Shown: positions 17,778 to 28,285, numbered from the stretch's first letter. The stretch is 54,546 bases of DNA from Thermoanaerobacterales bacterium (GCA_012840135.1 DUMA01000026.1:1-54546); one strand, 5' to 3'. Numbers and translations are program-made. Notes: a model not told the origin generated them from the sequence alone.

Positions 17778-19420
17778 TACATGTAGAAATACTCCGCTCT
17801 GAACTGGCAAAACACAAAGGTGTAAGAATAGGGGAAACTGCAGTGGTCAGCAGAAAAGTTCATACTATAGACCCGAATAAACCGGAAGAAGTGCATATAA
17901 TAATGAACTCCGATGCGGGGCGGATTTTTTATAAACGCTTCAATGAAAATGAAATAATGCATATAGATTTATTTCATGAACTTGCTGTTTTCGATGTAAA
18001 AAAAGCTGCCGATTACTTGAAGAAAAGTATGATCGAAAAAAATTTAAATGATTTTATTGATTATATAGATATTCAGACCGGAAGTGGTGGTGGTAGGCTC
18101 TCCGGCAGCTTGAACTATGGTATGAGCGAAAGCTTAAAAAAAGATCATCTGAATCACGTACATCTGGCCGGATTGATACCAGATGAAAAGCTTGATATGG
18201 TGTTTTTTCTGGTAGATAAAATGGAAGAAGCATTGCAACAGCAAAACATCGAATTAAGAAAAGTAGAAAAAATTTTCAATGAAATGGGCAATTGTCCCGT
18301 AGATATGTCGCCTTATGCTACGGATTCCGATACCCAACTCAGGCAAAACTGGTCAAAAACTTCCGACGATATGATACGCCAGGAAGTTGCTGCTTTAATC
18401 GAACATTTTGGTAGTATAAGCGAAATAGAAGATGTATTAGATACTTTAAGCAGGAACAAGGTTTCGTGTGATGACGTGTATGGTTTAAAGAAAAAATACG
18501 GTGACATAGATGACGTTATTAAACGTATGGAACAAAACAAATTTATTGAAAGATACTCGAACAGCTATTACCTCACCAGATATGGAATAAAACTGAAAGA
18601 ATACATTAAAATAAATCGAAAAGAACTGGAGTTGATGTTAAAAAAATCGATAAAAAATTTGCCGAAAGTAAAAAATAAGAGAGGGCTTTACCTGGCATAT
18701 AATTCAAATAGAGTGGAATTTGCCAGAAAAGGATATATTCAGACTGAAATATATAACCCCAATAATTGGATTGTGGAACTAGATATAAATGAGACGGTAA
18801 AAAATGCCTTTATCAGATGTTATTTTGAAAAAGAAAGATTCAATATACATGAGAAGGACCTTGTTTCTTTGGTGCACATTCCAAAAATGACACAGGATAT
18901 ATGTCTTATTATAGATGCGAGTGCTAGTATGGCAGGGAATCGGCTCAAAAATGCCAAATTTTTGGCAAAACATCTGGTGCTCAATGCTCATAGAAGGGTA
19001 AGTGTCCTTGCATTTCAAGAAAAAGACGTCAAAGTCTATGTGCCTTTTACAAGGAACTTCGGTATCCTTGATAAGGGGCTCAATGACATAATATCTACAG
19101 GTCTTACACCTCTAGCCCTAGCTCTTGACAAGGGTATTTCATACATGAATTCTGGGAGTGTAAAAAATCCTCTTATGATACTCATAACCGATGGTATCCC
19201 TACCGTCTCCCTCTGGACTGCAGATCCCATAAAAGATGCCATAAATGCTGCATCAAAAATCGCCAGGAAAAACATAGGTTTCTGTTGTATAGGCCTACAG
19301 CCCAACAAGGATTGTCTAATAAATATTACTAAGGCAGCAAAAGGGAAGCTTTTCATAGTTGATGAACTAAACAAGGATGTACTTTTAGATGTTACCAGGA
19401 AGAGCGGGCAACTACTGTAA
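17774..19420 (+). CDS. VWA-domain protein paired with the ChlI-like ATPase
   Basis: 548 residues from GTG, with GAGGAGGAAC as SD inside the upstream gene. The C-terminal von Willebrand A domain starts near 375 with a complete MIDAS motif, IIDASAS (D381, S383, S385), and later LITDGIPT. A winged-helix-like segment lies near 225-275 (NKVSCDDVYGLKKKYGDIDD). The first 200 residues are not recognised. By analogy with ChlD/ChlI, BchD/BchI and MoxR-VWA pairs, it would recruit a client or metal to the ATPase ring. Client unknown. Confidence 0.8.
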   Translation: MIHVEILRSELAKHKGVRIGETAVVSRKVHTIDPNKPEEVHIIMNSDAGRIFYKRFNENEIMHIDLFHELAVFDVKKAADYLKKSMIEKNLNDFIDYIDIQTGSGGGRLSGSLNYGMSESLKKDHLNHVHLAGLIPDEKLDMVFFLVDKMEEALQQQNIELRKVEKIFNEMGNCPVDMSPYATDSDTQLRQNWSKTSDDMIRQEVAALIEHFGSISEIEDVLDTLSRNKVSCDDVYGLKKKYGDIDDVIKRMEQNKFIERYSNSYYLTRYGIKLKEYIKINRKELELMLKKSIKNLPKVKNKRGLYLAYNSNRVEFARKGYIQTEIYNPNNWIVELDINETVKNAFIRCYFEKERFNIHEKDLVSLVHIPKMTQDICLIIDASASMAGNRLKNAKFLAKHLVLNAHRRVSVLAFQEKDVKVYVPFTRNFGILDKGLNDIISTGLTPLALALDKGISYMNSGSVKNPLMILITDGIPTVSLWTADPIKDAINAASKIARKNIGFCCIGLQPNKDCLINITKAAKGKLFIVDELNKDVLLDVTRKSGQLL

Positions 19421-19547
19421 CCGAGCTTACTTAAAAAATACCATTAAGGAAAATCAATGAGTTATAATATTAAATATAAAAATGCAGGAATTTGAAAAAT
19501 AATATAGAATAAACAATGTGAGTCCCAAATAGAAAAGGGGGTCTTTT

Positions 19548-19904
19548 ATGCAGATAATTCTTGTGTTAGCACTGGTATTTGCACTTATGGTAGCTGTTTT
19601 TGCCGTTTCCAATGCAAATGAAGTTATAATCCGGTTCCCCTGGGGAAATTATCCTATTTCCCAGGCGCTGGTTATTCTAGGTTCTGCCGCTATCGGCTCG
19701 GCTGTAGTGCTGATGTTAGGTATATTCTCACAAGTAAAAAGAACAATAAAAATGTGGGAGTATCAGGGAAAGATTAAAAAATTAGAAAAAGAGCTCAAAG
19801 AACTAAAGGAACAGTATGAAACCTTAAAAAAAGCGATGGAAGCAAAAAACGCTGGGGATACTCACGATAAAGTTCTGTTCAAAGAGAGCGATTCTATATT
19901 ATAA
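19548..19904 (+). CDS. LapA-domain (DUF1049) membrane protein
   Basis: 118 residues with a strong GGGGG SD. Two membrane helices (about 1-22 and 38-62) flank a short loop with FPWGNYPIS, followed by a cytoplasmic coiled coil (about 72-105). This is the lipopolysaccharide-assembly-protein-A-domain family. In Gram-positives without LPS the role is unknown. It is a single gene with its own terminator. Confidence 0.8.
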   Translation: MQIILVLALVFALMVAVFAVSNANEVIIRFPWGNYPISQALVILGSAAIGSAVVLMLGIFSQVKRTIKMWEYQGKIKKLEKELKELKEQYETLKKAMEAKNAGDTHDKVLFKESDSIL

Positions 19905-19916
19905 AGAATAAAGACA

Positions 19917-19955
19917 AAACACAACCGCTGGGCATTTCAACGGTTGTGTTTTTAT
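19917..19955 (+). terminator. Terminator after the lapA-like gene
   Basis: AACACAACCG and CGGTTGTGTT form a 10-bp stem (ending at 19927, restarting at 19941) with a T-rich tail. The recJ -35 begins at the very end of the tail. Confidence 0.85.
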
Positions 19956-19983
19956 TGATATAATAAGTTGTTTGGTTTATAAT
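19955..19983 (+). promoter_or_regulatory. Sigma-A-type promoter for the recJ operon
   Basis: TTGATA (19955-19960), a 17-base spacer and TATAAT (19978-19983), 55 bases before the recJ start. Confidence 0.65.
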
Positions 19984-20037
19984 TAATATTGTTTGGCAAT
20001 GCATTTTAAACCAAAAGTCAGGGGAAGAACGTTCATT

Positions 20038-22569
20038 ATGCTAAAAAATGTCGTGTGGAAAATAAGCCCCAGGGAAACTTTACATGAAGTAATAAACTTT
20101 CCGAACCTAAATCCTGTAATTTTGCAACTTTTAAAGAAAAGGGGGGTCGAATCCCGGGATCAAATTGAAGTTTTTTTGGATTCAAAAATAGAAGACCTGT
20201 ACAATCCAATGCTGATGAAAGATATGGAAAAAGCCGTTGAGAGGATAAATGTTGCCCTAAAGAAATCTGAGAGGATAACAGTTTATGGTGATTATGATGT
20301 AGATGGCATAACAAGCACCTGTATAATTCTGAAAACATTAAAAAAATTGGGGGGCAATGTTGACTATTATATTCCCTCAAGGCTTGACGAAGGCTATGGT
20401 TTGAATATGGATTCTATCGAAAAGATCCAGAGGCGGGGCACGACCCTCATAATAACGGTAGATAACGGTATTAGCAGTTTTGAAGAAGTAGAATATGCAA
20501 AAACTCTCGGCATAGATGTCATAATTACGGACCACCATGAACCTCAAAATCAGATTCCGCAGGCTGCTGCAGTAGTTAATCCAAAACAAAGAAATTGCAA
20601 TTATCCGTTCAAGAATCTTGCTGGGGTGGGAGTTGCTTTAAAGCTGGCCCATGCTCTGACCAACTTTGATCAGCAGACCCTGGAAGAAAATCTAGAGCTG
20701 GCAGCACTGGGCACCATAGCAGATATTGTGCCACTACTGGATGAAAACCGCATAATTGCAAAGCATGGACTTATACACATGGAAAAAACCCATAATAAGG
20801 GTTTGAAAGCTATGAAATCCCTGCTCAATATATCGGATATCCATTTGGATACTACAAAGGTGAGTTTTTTACTGGCACCCAGGTTAAATGCTGTAGGCAG
20901 GATTTACACTGCGGAAATAGCAGTGGAACTTCTTCTTACCGAAGACGAAACCAGAGCTTTTGAACTGGCCCAAACCCTTGAAGACATAAATCAGGAAAGG
21001 CAGGCCATCGAATCAAAAATACTCAACCAAGCCAGGGAAATGATCGAAAGAGATCTGGAACTGGATGAAGATAGGGTAATTGTGGTTTCAAGCCAGGAAT
21101 GGCATCCAGGAGTCATAGGTATAGTGGCATCCAGGCTGGTAGAAATATACAATCGACCATGCATATTAATAGCTCTGGATGGTGAAGAAGGCAGAGGATC
21201 AGGAAGGAGTGTTCCCGGTTTTAATATATTTGAAGCCTTGAGTCAGTTTTCCCATTTACTAAAAAGATACGGCGGCCACGAGCAGGCAGCAGGGTTTTCC
21301 ATAAGCGTCGATAATATAGAATTGTTTAAGGAAGAAATCAATATTTTAGCAAGAAGAATATTAAAAAGAAACTATACTCCTGAACTGGATATAGATATGG
21401 AATTAAAGGAAGAAGACATAACCCTTGACCTCGCAGCTCAAATCGAACTACTGGAACCCTTTGGATACGGTAACCCCAAACCTGTTTTTATGTGTAAAAA
21501 CTTTTGCGTTGATCACATCCGCACCGTGGGAAATGAAGACAGGCATTTAAAGCTCAACCTCAAGAAAAAGCAAAAACAGATAGCAGCTATAGGTTTTAAT
21601 CTTGGTTTATACAAAGAAGAATTGTATATGGCTCCAGTAATGGATATTGCTTTCCATCTTGAGGTGAACCGATGGCAGGGACTTATGGAACCGCAATTAA
21701 AAATAAAAGATATTAAGATACCTTATCTACAGGATGAACTGTTAATTAAAATTGAGGAGGGGTATTATAAGAGATTTTATTCAGCCTTTAAAAGCGAAAT
21801 GATTAAGCTCTCTTTGTCAGACCACTTACCGGACATGGATAGCACTGAAGTTATAAAAAACGAGGACAATTTGGAAAAAAATGAATATGTAAAGGAATTA
21901 TTTTTAAAAGAACGTAGAGTTCTGGTCATAATTAATACCCCTTATCAGGCATGGCGGCTTCTAGAATATTTAAAGGGCATGGAGGATATAAAAAATGATA
22001 CTGGAGTTTTTTTCTGTTTGAATCCGGATATCGACAGTGGGAAAAAAAATATAATATTGATAAATCCTGTAGATACATGTTGTAAAGAAAACGCCGATGA
22101 TATAGTTTTTTATGATGCACCATTTAGTGCTCAGATTTATGGAATGAGGTTAAAAAATATGTCTTGTGGTTCCACCATCCATGTTATTTTTAAAAAGACA
22201 GACTTTCGTTTTAATCATATGGTATGTCATAAAATGCTTCCGGAAATAGAGGATATACGAAAGATATATAGCTTGCTCGACAGAATGTCGGCGAACAAAT
22301 TGAGGTTTATAATGAATATAAATGATTTCAATACAAAATTACGCCGGTACATCGATTTTGATTTGCACTACATGGGTCTTGTTAATGTTTTTAAAGTTTT
22401 TAAAGAAATGGGAATCATTGATTTTAAGATAAAACACGGTTTTGTGCAGATTGACAAACAAAATGATCATCCTCAAAAGGCAAGTCTAGAGACATCAGAT
22501 ACATACCGCAGATTTGTTTTTATCAAAAAAAAGCTTAAAGAGTTTGAACAATTACAGGGGGGAATATGA
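20038..22569 (+). CDS. recJ: Single-stranded-DNA-specific exonuclease RecJ
   Basis: 843 residues from the ATG at 20038 (GGGGAAG SD); the frame is open to 19993. DHH-family motifs are VYGDYDVDG (82-90) and DHH (165-167). The DHHA1 motif GGHEQAAGF starts at 412. An OB-type domain (about 460-570) and a long C-terminal extension follow, as in other Firmicute RecJ proteins. It is a 5'-3' exonuclease on single-stranded DNA in recombination and repair. Its stop overlaps the apt start (ATGA). Confidence 0.95.
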   Translation: MLKNVVWKISPRETLHEVINFPNLNPVILQLLKKRGVESRDQIEVFLDSKIEDLYNPMLMKDMEKAVERINVALKKSERITVYGDYDVDGITSTCIILKTLKKLGGNVDYYIPSRLDEGYGLNMDSIEKIQRRGTTLIITVDNGISSFEEVEYAKTLGIDVIITDHHEPQNQIPQAAAVVNPKQRNCNYPFKNLAGVGVALKLAHALTNFDQQTLEENLELAALGTIADIVPLLDENRIIAKHGLIHMEKTHNKGLKAMKSLLNISDIHLDTTKVSFLLAPRLNAVGRIYTAEIAVELLLTEDETRAFELAQTLEDINQERQAIESKILNQAREMIERDLELDEDRVIVVSSQEWHPGVIGIVASRLVEIYNRPCILIALDGEEGRGSGRSVPGFNIFEALSQFSHLLKRYGGHEQAAGFSISVDNIELFKEEINILARRILKRNYTPELDIDMELKEEDITLDLAAQIELLEPFGYGNPKPVFMCKNFCVDHIRTVGNEDRHLKLNLKKKQKQIAAIGFNLGLYKEELYMAPVMDIAFHLEVNRWQGLMEPQLKIKDIKIPYLQDELLIKIEEGYYKRFYSAFKSEMIKLSLSDHLPDMDSTEVIKNEDNLEKNEYVKELFLKERRVLVIINTPYQAWRLLEYLKGMEDIKNDTGVFFCLNPDIDSGKKNIILINPVDTCCKENADDIVFYDAPFSAQIYGMRLKNMSCGSTIHVIFKKTDFRFNHMVCHKMLPEIEDIRKIYSLLDRMSANKLRFIMNINDFNTKLRRYIDFDLHYMGLVNVFKVFKEMGIIDFKIKHGFVQIDKQNDHPQKASLETSDTYRRFVFIKKKLKEFEQLQGGI

Positions 22570-23087
22570 TTCAAATGGATCTAAAGCAAAAAATCAGGGT
22601 TATCGAAGATTTTCCCAAAAAAGGCATCAGTTTTAAGGATATTACCACACTGTTAAAAGACGGTGAGGCTTATAAATATTCCATCAAGTCTCTTGCCGAT
22701 CTTATAAGACAAAAGGATTTTGATCTGATTGCAGGCCCGGAAGCTAGAGGATTTATTATTGGTGCCCCTCTTGCTTATGAGTTGGGGGTAGGATTTGTTC
22801 CTGCAAGAAAGAGGGGGAAATTGCCTGGAGAGACCATAAAGGCGGAGTATAAATTAGAATATGGCACCGATGTTTTAGAAATGCATGCGGATGCCATAAA
22901 AAAAGGTCAAAAAATTATAGTGGCGGATGACTTGCTGGCCACCGGAGGCACTATCTTTTCCACGATAGAGCTGGTGGAAAAATTGGGTGGCGTGATTTCC
23001 GCGGTAGTATTTTTGATTGAACTGACCGACCTGAAAGGCAGAGACAACCTGTCGAGATACGATGTGATTTCCCTTATAAAATATTAA
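22566..23087 (+). CDS. apt: Adenine phosphoribosyltransferase
   Basis: 173 residues; the ATG at 22566 overlaps the recJ stop behind a GGGGGGAAT SD (an ATG at 22575 is possible). It makes AMP from adenine and PRPP. Landmarks are [36 protein letters not shown] and the PRPP loop [11 protein letters not shown]. The recJ-apt-relA-dtd order is the common one in Firmicutes and fits purine/stringent-response coupling. Confidence 0.96.
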   Translation: MIQMDLKQKIRVIEDFPKKGISFKDITTLLKDGEAYKYSIKSLADLIRQKDFDLIAGPEARGFIIGAPLAYELGVGFVPARKRGKLPGETIKAEYKLEYGTDVLEMHADAIKKGQKIIVADDLLATGGTIFSTIELVEKLGGVISAVVFLIELTDLKGRDNLSRYDVISLIKY

Positions 23088-23098
23088 AAGGAGCAGGG

Positions 23099-25273
23099 GT
23101 GGAAGATTTGAGTTTTGCTTTACTTGAAAAAAAGATATTATCTTACAACCCTTCTGCTGACCTATCTTTGATCAGAAAAGCTTATGAATTTGCAAAAAAA
23201 GCCCACAGTGGTCAGCACCGGGTATCAGGAGAGCTTTTCATATTCCACCCCCTGGAAGTGGCCATCATTCTGGCAGACCTGGAGCTTGATATAGCTACCA
23301 TTGCAGCCGGCCTTTTACACGATGTGGTAGAGGATACGCAGTACACCGTGGAAGATATTGAAAAAAGCTTTGGTCCGGAAATTGCTCTGCTGGTGGATGG
23401 AGTAACAAAACTAGGAAAGCTGGAATACAGGACAAAAGAAGAGCAGCAAGCGGAAAACCTTAGAAAGATGTTCCTGGCAATGGCCAAAGACATCCGAATA
23501 ATCCTTATCAAGCTGGCTGACCGTCTCCACAATATGAGAACTTTAAAATATCTTCCCAAAGAAAAACAGAAAGAAAAAGCCGTGGAAACCGTGGAAATTT
23601 TTGCGCCACTGGCTCACCGTCTTGGTATTTCTAAAATAAAATGGGAATTGGAAGACCTTGCCTTTAGATACCTGGAGCCGGAACATTACTATGAACTGGT
23701 GGACAAGGTTGCAAAGAAAAGAAAAGAGCGGGAAGAACACATAAATAAGATGATAGCTATTTTAAGAGAGAAATTGTCAGCCGCTGGAATATCCGCCGAA
23801 ATTCAAGGCCGCCCAAAGCATTTTTACAGCATTTTTAAAAAAATGAAAGAACAGAATAAGTCCTTTGACCAGATTTATGACCTGACAGCGGTAAGGGTTA
23901 TAGTCGAAAGCATAAGGGATTGTTATGCAGCGCTGGGGGTAGTCCACACATTGTGGAAACCCATTCCTGGACGGTTCAAGGATTATATTGCCATGCCAAA
24001 GCCTAACATGTACCAGTCCCTGCATACAACAGTCATAGATTCTCTAGGAGATCCCCTGGAAATTCAGATAAGGACTTATGAAATGCATAAAACAGCAGAA
24101 TATGGTATTGCAGCTCACTGGCGATATAAAGAAGGGGATAAGGGGGATAGGGATTTTGATAAAAAGCTGTCATGGCTCAGAGAAATATTAGACTGGCAGA
24201 GGGAATTGAGGGATGCCAGGGAATTCATGGAGTCTTTAAAAATAGACCTTTTTTCCGATGAGGTTTATGTTTTTACTCCCAAGGGGGATGTGATTGACCT
24301 GCCTATGGGTTCTTGTCCCATAGATTTTGCATACAGGATTCATACCGATGTAGGCAACCGCTGCATCGGAGCGAAGGTAAACGGCAAAATGGTACCCCTC
24401 GATTACAAACTGGTCAACGGTGATATTATTGAAATAATAACATCGGCTCACAGCAATGGTCCCAGCAGGGATTGGTTGAACATTGTCAAATCAACCCAAG
24501 CAAAAAACAAGATAAGACAATGGTTTAAAAAAGAACGGCGGGAAGAAAATATAGCCCGGGGCAAGGAAATGCTTGAAAAAGAGGCTAAAAGGCAGGGCTA
24601 TGATATTTTTCAGCTTCTTAAATGCGATTTTGTACCTAATCTTCTTAAGAAGATGAGTTTTGTAAATCTGGAGGATCTGTATGCCGCTATAGGTTATGGG
24701 GGCATGACATCAAACCAGGCATTACAGAAAATACTTGACGAGTACAGAAAAAATGTCAGGGCGGAAAAAACTGAATTAAGTGTTGACAAAGCCGAAAACA
24801 AAGCCAGAGGTAAGAAAAAAGTCGACCAGGGTATAAAGGTAGATGGCATGGATAATCTCCTGATTAAGTTTTCAAGGTGCTGTAATCCCGTTCCAGGCGA
24901 TAAGATAATTGGATATATAACCAGGGGCCGTGGCGTGTCCATCCATAGAACAGACTGCCCCAATGTGAAAAATAATCTTTACGATAGGGAACGGTTGATT
25001 GAGGTTAAATGGGAGGGTTTTCAGGAGTCTTCTTACCCTGTGGAAATTGAGGCTTCCGCCTATGACAGGCCGGGGGTGCTTTCGGATATTATAAATATAA
25101 TTGGAGATATGAAGACCACCATAGATGCAGTGAATGCAAGAGCTTCAAAGAATGGCGTGGCGGTGATCGATCTGGTACTGGAAATAAACGACAAACAGCA
25201 CCTTGAGAATGTGATGCAAAAATTAAGGAAGGTTCATGGAATCTATGATGTTAGAAGGGTCATGAACCAGTAG
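23099..25273 (+). CDS. relA: Bifunctional (p)ppGpp synthetase/hydrolase RelA/SpoT
   Basis: 724 residues from GTG (AAAGGAGC SD). The HD hydrolase domain is intact: H50 in FHPLEV and HD at 74-75 in LLHDVVEDT. The synthetase domain lies at about 240-360 (YDLTAVRVIV, KDYIAMPKPNMYQSLHT). TGS (about 385-450, VFTPKGDVIDLP) and a C-terminal ACT domain (about 650-724) follow. It makes and degrades the alarmone from GTP/GDP and ATP at the ribosome. It is full length. Confidence 0.96.
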   Translation: MEDLSFALLEKKILSYNPSADLSLIRKAYEFAKKAHSGQHRVSGELFIFHPLEVAIILADLELDIATIAAGLLHDVVEDTQYTVEDIEKSFGPEIALLVDGVTKLGKLEYRTKEEQQAENLRKMFLAMAKDIRIILIKLADRLHNMRTLKYLPKEKQKEKAVETVEIFAPLAHRLGISKIKWELEDLAFRYLEPEHYYELVDKVAKKRKEREEHINKMIAILREKLSAAGISAEIQGRPKHFYSIFKKMKEQNKSFDQIYDLTAVRVIVESIRDCYAALGVVHTLWKPIPGRFKDYIAMPKPNMYQSLHTTVIDSLGDPLEIQIRTYEMHKTAEYGIAAHWRYKEGDKGDRDFDKKLSWLREILDWQRELRDAREFMESLKIDLFSDEVYVFTPKGDVIDLPMGSCPIDFAYRIHTDVGNRCIGAKVNGKMVPLDYKLVNGDIIEIITSAHSNGPSRDWLNIVKSTQAKNKIRQWFKKERREENIARGKEMLEKEAKRQGYDIFQLLKCDFVPNLLKKMSFVNLEDLYAAIGYGGMTSNQALQKILDEYRKNVRAEKTELSVDKAENKARGKKKVDQGIKVDGMDNLLIKFSRCCNPVPGDKIIGYITRGRGVSIHRTDCPNVKNNLYDRERLIEVKWEGFQESSYPVEIEASAYDRPGVLSDIINIIGDMKTTIDAVNARASKNGVAVIDLVLEINDKQHLENVMQKLRKVHGIYDVRRVMNQ

Positions 25274-25288
25274 CAGGAGGAATAAAAA

Positions 25289-25738
25289 ATGCGTGCAGTA
25301 GTCCAGAGGGTTAAAAAAGCCTCGGTTTCCGTAGGAGAAGATGTAATAGCCAGCATTGATAGGGGCCTGGTATTATTCCTGGGAGTCGGAACCGAGGATA
25401 GCATTGATGATGCCAATTATCTGGCGGATAAGGTCATTGCGCTGAGGATATTCGAAGATGATGAAGGGAGAATGAATAAATCCTTAGAAGATATCGGCGG
25501 AAGTTTGCTGATTGTTTCACAATTTACTATCATGGGAGATGCCAGAAAGGGGAGAAGACCGAGCTTTACTCAGGCAGCTCCGCCGGAAGTAGCAGAGAAG
25601 CTTTATAATGAATTTGTAAATATATGCCGGAGCAGGATAACAAAAGTGTCTACGGGTAAATTCCAGGCCGAAATGCTGGTTAACATATATAATGATGGTC
25701 CGGTCACAATTTTGCTTGACAGTAAAAAGCTTTTTTAG
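25289..25738 (+). CDS. dtd: D-aminoacyl-tRNA deacylase
   Basis: 149 residues with an AGGAGG SD. It shows the typical [15 protein letters not shown] start, [17 protein letters not shown] and the C-terminal GPVTILLDS active-site loop. It removes D-amino acids (and Gly from tRNA-Ala) from mischarged tRNAs. It lies 15 bases after relA and 10 before the next gene, in one operon. Confidence 0.96.
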   Translation: MRAVVQRVKKASVSVGEDVIASIDRGLVLFLGVGTEDSIDDANYLADKVIALRIFEDDEGRMNKSLEDIGGSLLIVSQFTIMGDARKGRRPSFTQAAPPEVAEKLYNEFVNICRSRITKVSTGKFQAEMLVNIYNDGPVTILLDSKKLF

Positions 25739-25748
25739 GAGGATGAAT

Positions 25749-26369
25749 ATGTTTTTGAAATGCCTGCAAGTAGGCATGCTGGCATCTAACTGTTATATAT
25801 TTGGAGATGAAAAAAACAAAAAAGCAGTAATAATCGATCCCGGAGGAAATGCTGAAGATATATTGAACATCATAGAACAAGAAGGGTTTACAGTAGATTT
25901 GATACTACTTACCCACGGTCATGTGGATCACGTGGCCGCTCTGGATGAAGTAAGAGTTGCTACCGGGGCAAGGGTTGCAATCCATGAAAATGATGCATCG
26001 ATGCTTATTTCCCCGGAACAAAATCTTTCAGAGTACATGGGGACATTGATAAGCCTTTCTCCCGTTGAAATAAAACTGAAGGGCAACGAGAAGTTAGCAG
26101 CAGGGGATTTAACCATAGAGATAATTCATACGCCCGGCCATACTCCAGGGAGTATTTCTATAAAAGTGGGTAGTATAATATTTACTGGAGACACCCTTTT
26201 TGCAGGTTCTATAGGTAGAAGTGATTTTCCTGGAGGTTCCTTTGAACAACTAATAGATTCCATAAAAAACAAATTACTTGTTCAAGATGATGATGTTATT
26301 ATTTACCCCGGCCATGGAATAAAATCTACCATTATACAAGAGAAAGCCACAAACCCTTTCCTGCGTTAA
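25749..26369 (+). CDS. Metallo-beta-lactamase-fold hydrolase (glyoxalase II-like, YqgX/YcbL type)
   Basis: 206 residues from the ATG at 25749, seven bases behind AGGAGG; the frame extends further upstream but inside dtd. The zinc motif THGHVDH has H56, H58, D60 and H61. Later ligands are in HTPGHTPGS, FTGDTLF and YPGHG. It lacks the C-terminal substrate domain of true glyoxalase II, so its thioester or other substrate is open. It is the last of the recJ-operon enzymes. Confidence 0.9.
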   Translation: MFLKCLQVGMLASNCYIFGDEKNKKAVIIDPGGNAEDILNIIEQEGFTVDLILLTHGHVDHVAALDEVRVATGARVAIHENDASMLISPEQNLSEYMGTLISLSPVEIKLKGNEKLAAGDLTIEIIHTPGHTPGSISIKVGSIIFTGDTLFAGSIGRSDFPGGSFEQLIDSIKNKLLVQDDDVIIYPGHGIKSTIIQEKATNPFLR

Positions 26370-26427
26370 ATATTTTTTTGGTTTCAGGGGAAGCTAATAC
26401 TATAAAAGGAGCGGGAGGGACTTTATT

Positions 26428-26661
26428 GTGAGAAAAAACAGGAGGGTAAGAAGTATTAATCCTGACAGCAGCGACTATCAGGACTTTGTAGACCTTTTTG
26501 AAGAAGAGGATGTAATGGATGAGGATATCGCCAGGGATATGAATGTAGATATTGAAACTGTAAGAAGCATAAAACAAGAGTTGCAGGATGAAGAAAGGAT
26601 CGACGGCCCTTCGGCTTTTTTTAAAACAAAAGGACTCAAAAAAACCCGGCGGAAAACTTAA
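26428..26661 (+). CDS. Small helix-turn-helix-like protein, unknown
   Basis: 77 residues from GTG with GGGAGGGA as SD. The N-terminus is basic (RKNRRVRS). An acidic stretch (FEEEDVMDED) leads into IARDMNVDIETVRSIKQEL, which looks like a helix-turn-helix (about 33-52). The tail is basic (TKGLKKTRRKT). I do not recognise the family. It lies 58 bases after the hydrolase and converges on htrA. The SD and codon pattern suggest a real gene. Confidence 0.6.
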   Translation: MRKNRRVRSINPDSSDYQDFVDLFEEEDVMDEDIARDMNVDIETVRSIKQELQDEERIDGPSAFFKTKGLKKTRRKT

Positions 26662-26671
26662 TTCCGCCGGG
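26636..26671 (-). terminator. Terminator of htrA (shared palindrome)
   Basis: CCCGGCGGAA (26645-26654) and TTCCGCCGGG (26662-26671) are exact complements. On the - strand a run of seven T follows; on the + strand there is no T run. It also overlaps the end of the small + strand gene. Confidence 0.85.
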
Positions 26672-26680
26672 AAGTTATTA

Positions 26681-27859
26681 TCATTCAGGTTTCTTTTCAA
26701 CTACAACGGAAATATAACGGGTCTGGCCGTTTCTAAATACCACAATTATCAGCTTGTCATTGATTTTTGCTTTGCTTACTGTTTCAACTACATCATTGGA
26801 GTTTTTAATAATACTATCATTTATTTTTAAAATTACGTCCCCCTGTTGGAGACCGGCTTTTTCTGCGGGGCTATCCGGGTAAACATATGTTATGATAGCG
26901 CCGTTCTGGTCCTTTAACTTGAAATAATCCACCAGGTCTTTTGTCAGATCCTGAAGTCCAACACCTATATATGGCCTTGTCACCGAACCGTTTTTGATAA
27001 GGTCATTCAAAACTTCTTTTGCAGTATTGATGGGAATGGCAAAACCGATTCCTTGAGCTTGGGCATTTATGGCTGTGTTAATACCTATTACATCTCCATT
27101 GAGGGAAATCAGCGGTCCGCCGCTGTTGCCGGGATTTATGGCAGCATCGGTCTGTATTAAATTCTTATAAACCCTATCTTTTCCGGAACTTGTATCAGGG
27201 ATGGTGACAGGTCTACCCTTAGCGCTGATGACACCGACGGTTACAGTATGATCTAACCTATAGGGATTGCCTATGGCTATTACCCATTCGCCAACCCTCA
27301 TGCTGTCGGAATTGCCGAGATTCAGATATGGAAGTTTTTGTGAGGAATTGATCTTCAGCACAGCAAGATCCAGGTCAAAATCCTTTCCTACTACCGTAGC
27401 TTTAAAAGGATTATCAAATCCTTTTACCGTTACATTGACATCGCTGGCGCCATCGATTACATGTTCATTTGTCAAAATATATCCGTCGGCGTTGATGATA
27501 AAGCCCGAACCGACTCCTTTGCTTACCTTTGGCGATGGTTGCAATCTAAAATTGTTTCCAAAGAATTGCCTGAAGAACGGATCGTCGAAAAATGGATCTG
27601 AGCTCGATTTACTTTCAACGGTGGTTTCGATATAGACGACAGCATTGCTTACTTTGTCAACTATATCAGGTATGCTTGTGGGAAGAACCGTTTCAGGAAC
27701 TGATGTTTTTAAGGAAACAGCTCTCTGCATCCCGGCCTTAGCTGAATTAGATGGATATATCATATTATATGCTGATATACCACCTATCACCAGCGCAGCT
27801 CCCAGGGCAAGACCTACGAGAACGGCGATGAAATATTTGTGTTTATTAAAAATGGTCAT
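26681..27859 (-). CDS. HtrA/DegP-like serine protease with one PDZ domain
   Basis: 392 residues from the ATG at 27859, behind GGGAGG; the longer frame to 28009 has no SD. An N-terminal membrane anchor covers about 9-32. The trypsin-like domain has His133 (TNEHVIDGA), Asp164 (DLDLAVL) and Ser246 (NPGNSGGPL). One PDZ domain follows (about 290-385). It degrades or refolds damaged proteins outside the membrane. It is the only - strand gene within the recJ-to-aspS run, and splits dtd from hisS, which are often neighbours in Firmicutes. Confidence 0.93.
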   Translation of the reverse strand: MTIFNKHKYFIAVLVGLALGAALVIGGISAYNMIYPSNSAKAGMQRAVSLKTSVPETVLPTSIPDIVDKVSNAVVYIETTVESKSSSDPFFDDPFFRQFFGNNFRLQPSPKVSKGVGSGFIINADGYILTNEHVIDGASDVNVTVKGFDNPFKATVVGKDFDLDLAVLKINSSQKLPYLNLGNSDSMRVGEWVIAIGNPYRLDHTVTVGVISAKGRPVTIPDTSSGKDRVYKNLIQTDAAINPGNSGGPLISLNGDVIGINTAINAQAQGIGFAIPINTAKEVLNDLIKNGSVTRPYIGVGLQDLTKDLVDYFKLKDQNGAIITYVYPDSPAEKAGLQQGDVILKINDSIIKNSNDVVETVSKAKINDKLIIVVFRNGQTRYISVVVEKKPE

Positions 27860-28002
27860 TTTAAAACCTCCCAAAAATATTATATTATTTATAAGTTCTA
27901 TTATTATTTTATCCTGTGATTTTATTGAGTTTATGTTGAATTTGTTAGGAATTTGTGAATTATAATAAATCGAAGTGACATACGCAAAACAGCGGTAAAA
28001 TA

Positions 28003-28031
28003 TTGACATGTAGAAAAATATTTCATATAAT
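28003..28031 (+). promoter_or_regulatory. Promoter of the hisS T-box transcript
   Basis: TTGACA (28003-28008), a 17-base spacer and TATAAT (28026-28031). This is a near-perfect sigma-A promoter. Confidence 0.85.
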
Positions 28032-28037
28032 TAAAAA

Positions 28038-28285
28038 CAAATATATGGGAAAAGGCGAGGAAGGGGCAGGAGGTATGAAACTCAACAGGGAGGAAGCGCC
28101 GCGACTGAGAGCGCTTTTTGGGCAATTTATACCGAAGAACATCCCGGAGCCGATGCCTCGAATTAAGTAGGGGTTTACGCAAAACGCGTTAGAGTTATCA
28201 AAGTGGGTTTTTACCAAGCAGGGTGGCACCGCGGAAAAACTTCCGTCCCTGATAAGACTATCAGCGGCGGGAGTTTTTATTATGT
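28038..28285 (+). promoter_or_regulatory. T-box leader (His) upstream of hisS-aspS
   Basis: The T-box core AGGGTGGCACCGCGG is at 28220-28234. It is followed by a long terminator hairpin, whose 3' arm ends GGCGGGAG plus a T run at about 28275-28279. Stem I lies upstream. The codon CAT at 28140-28142, right after GAA in the stem I 3' side, is the likely specifier for tRNA-His. Uncharged tRNA-His would favour the antiterminator. The remaining part of the 447-base gap to htrA holds the two divergent promoter regions. Confidence 0.9.
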
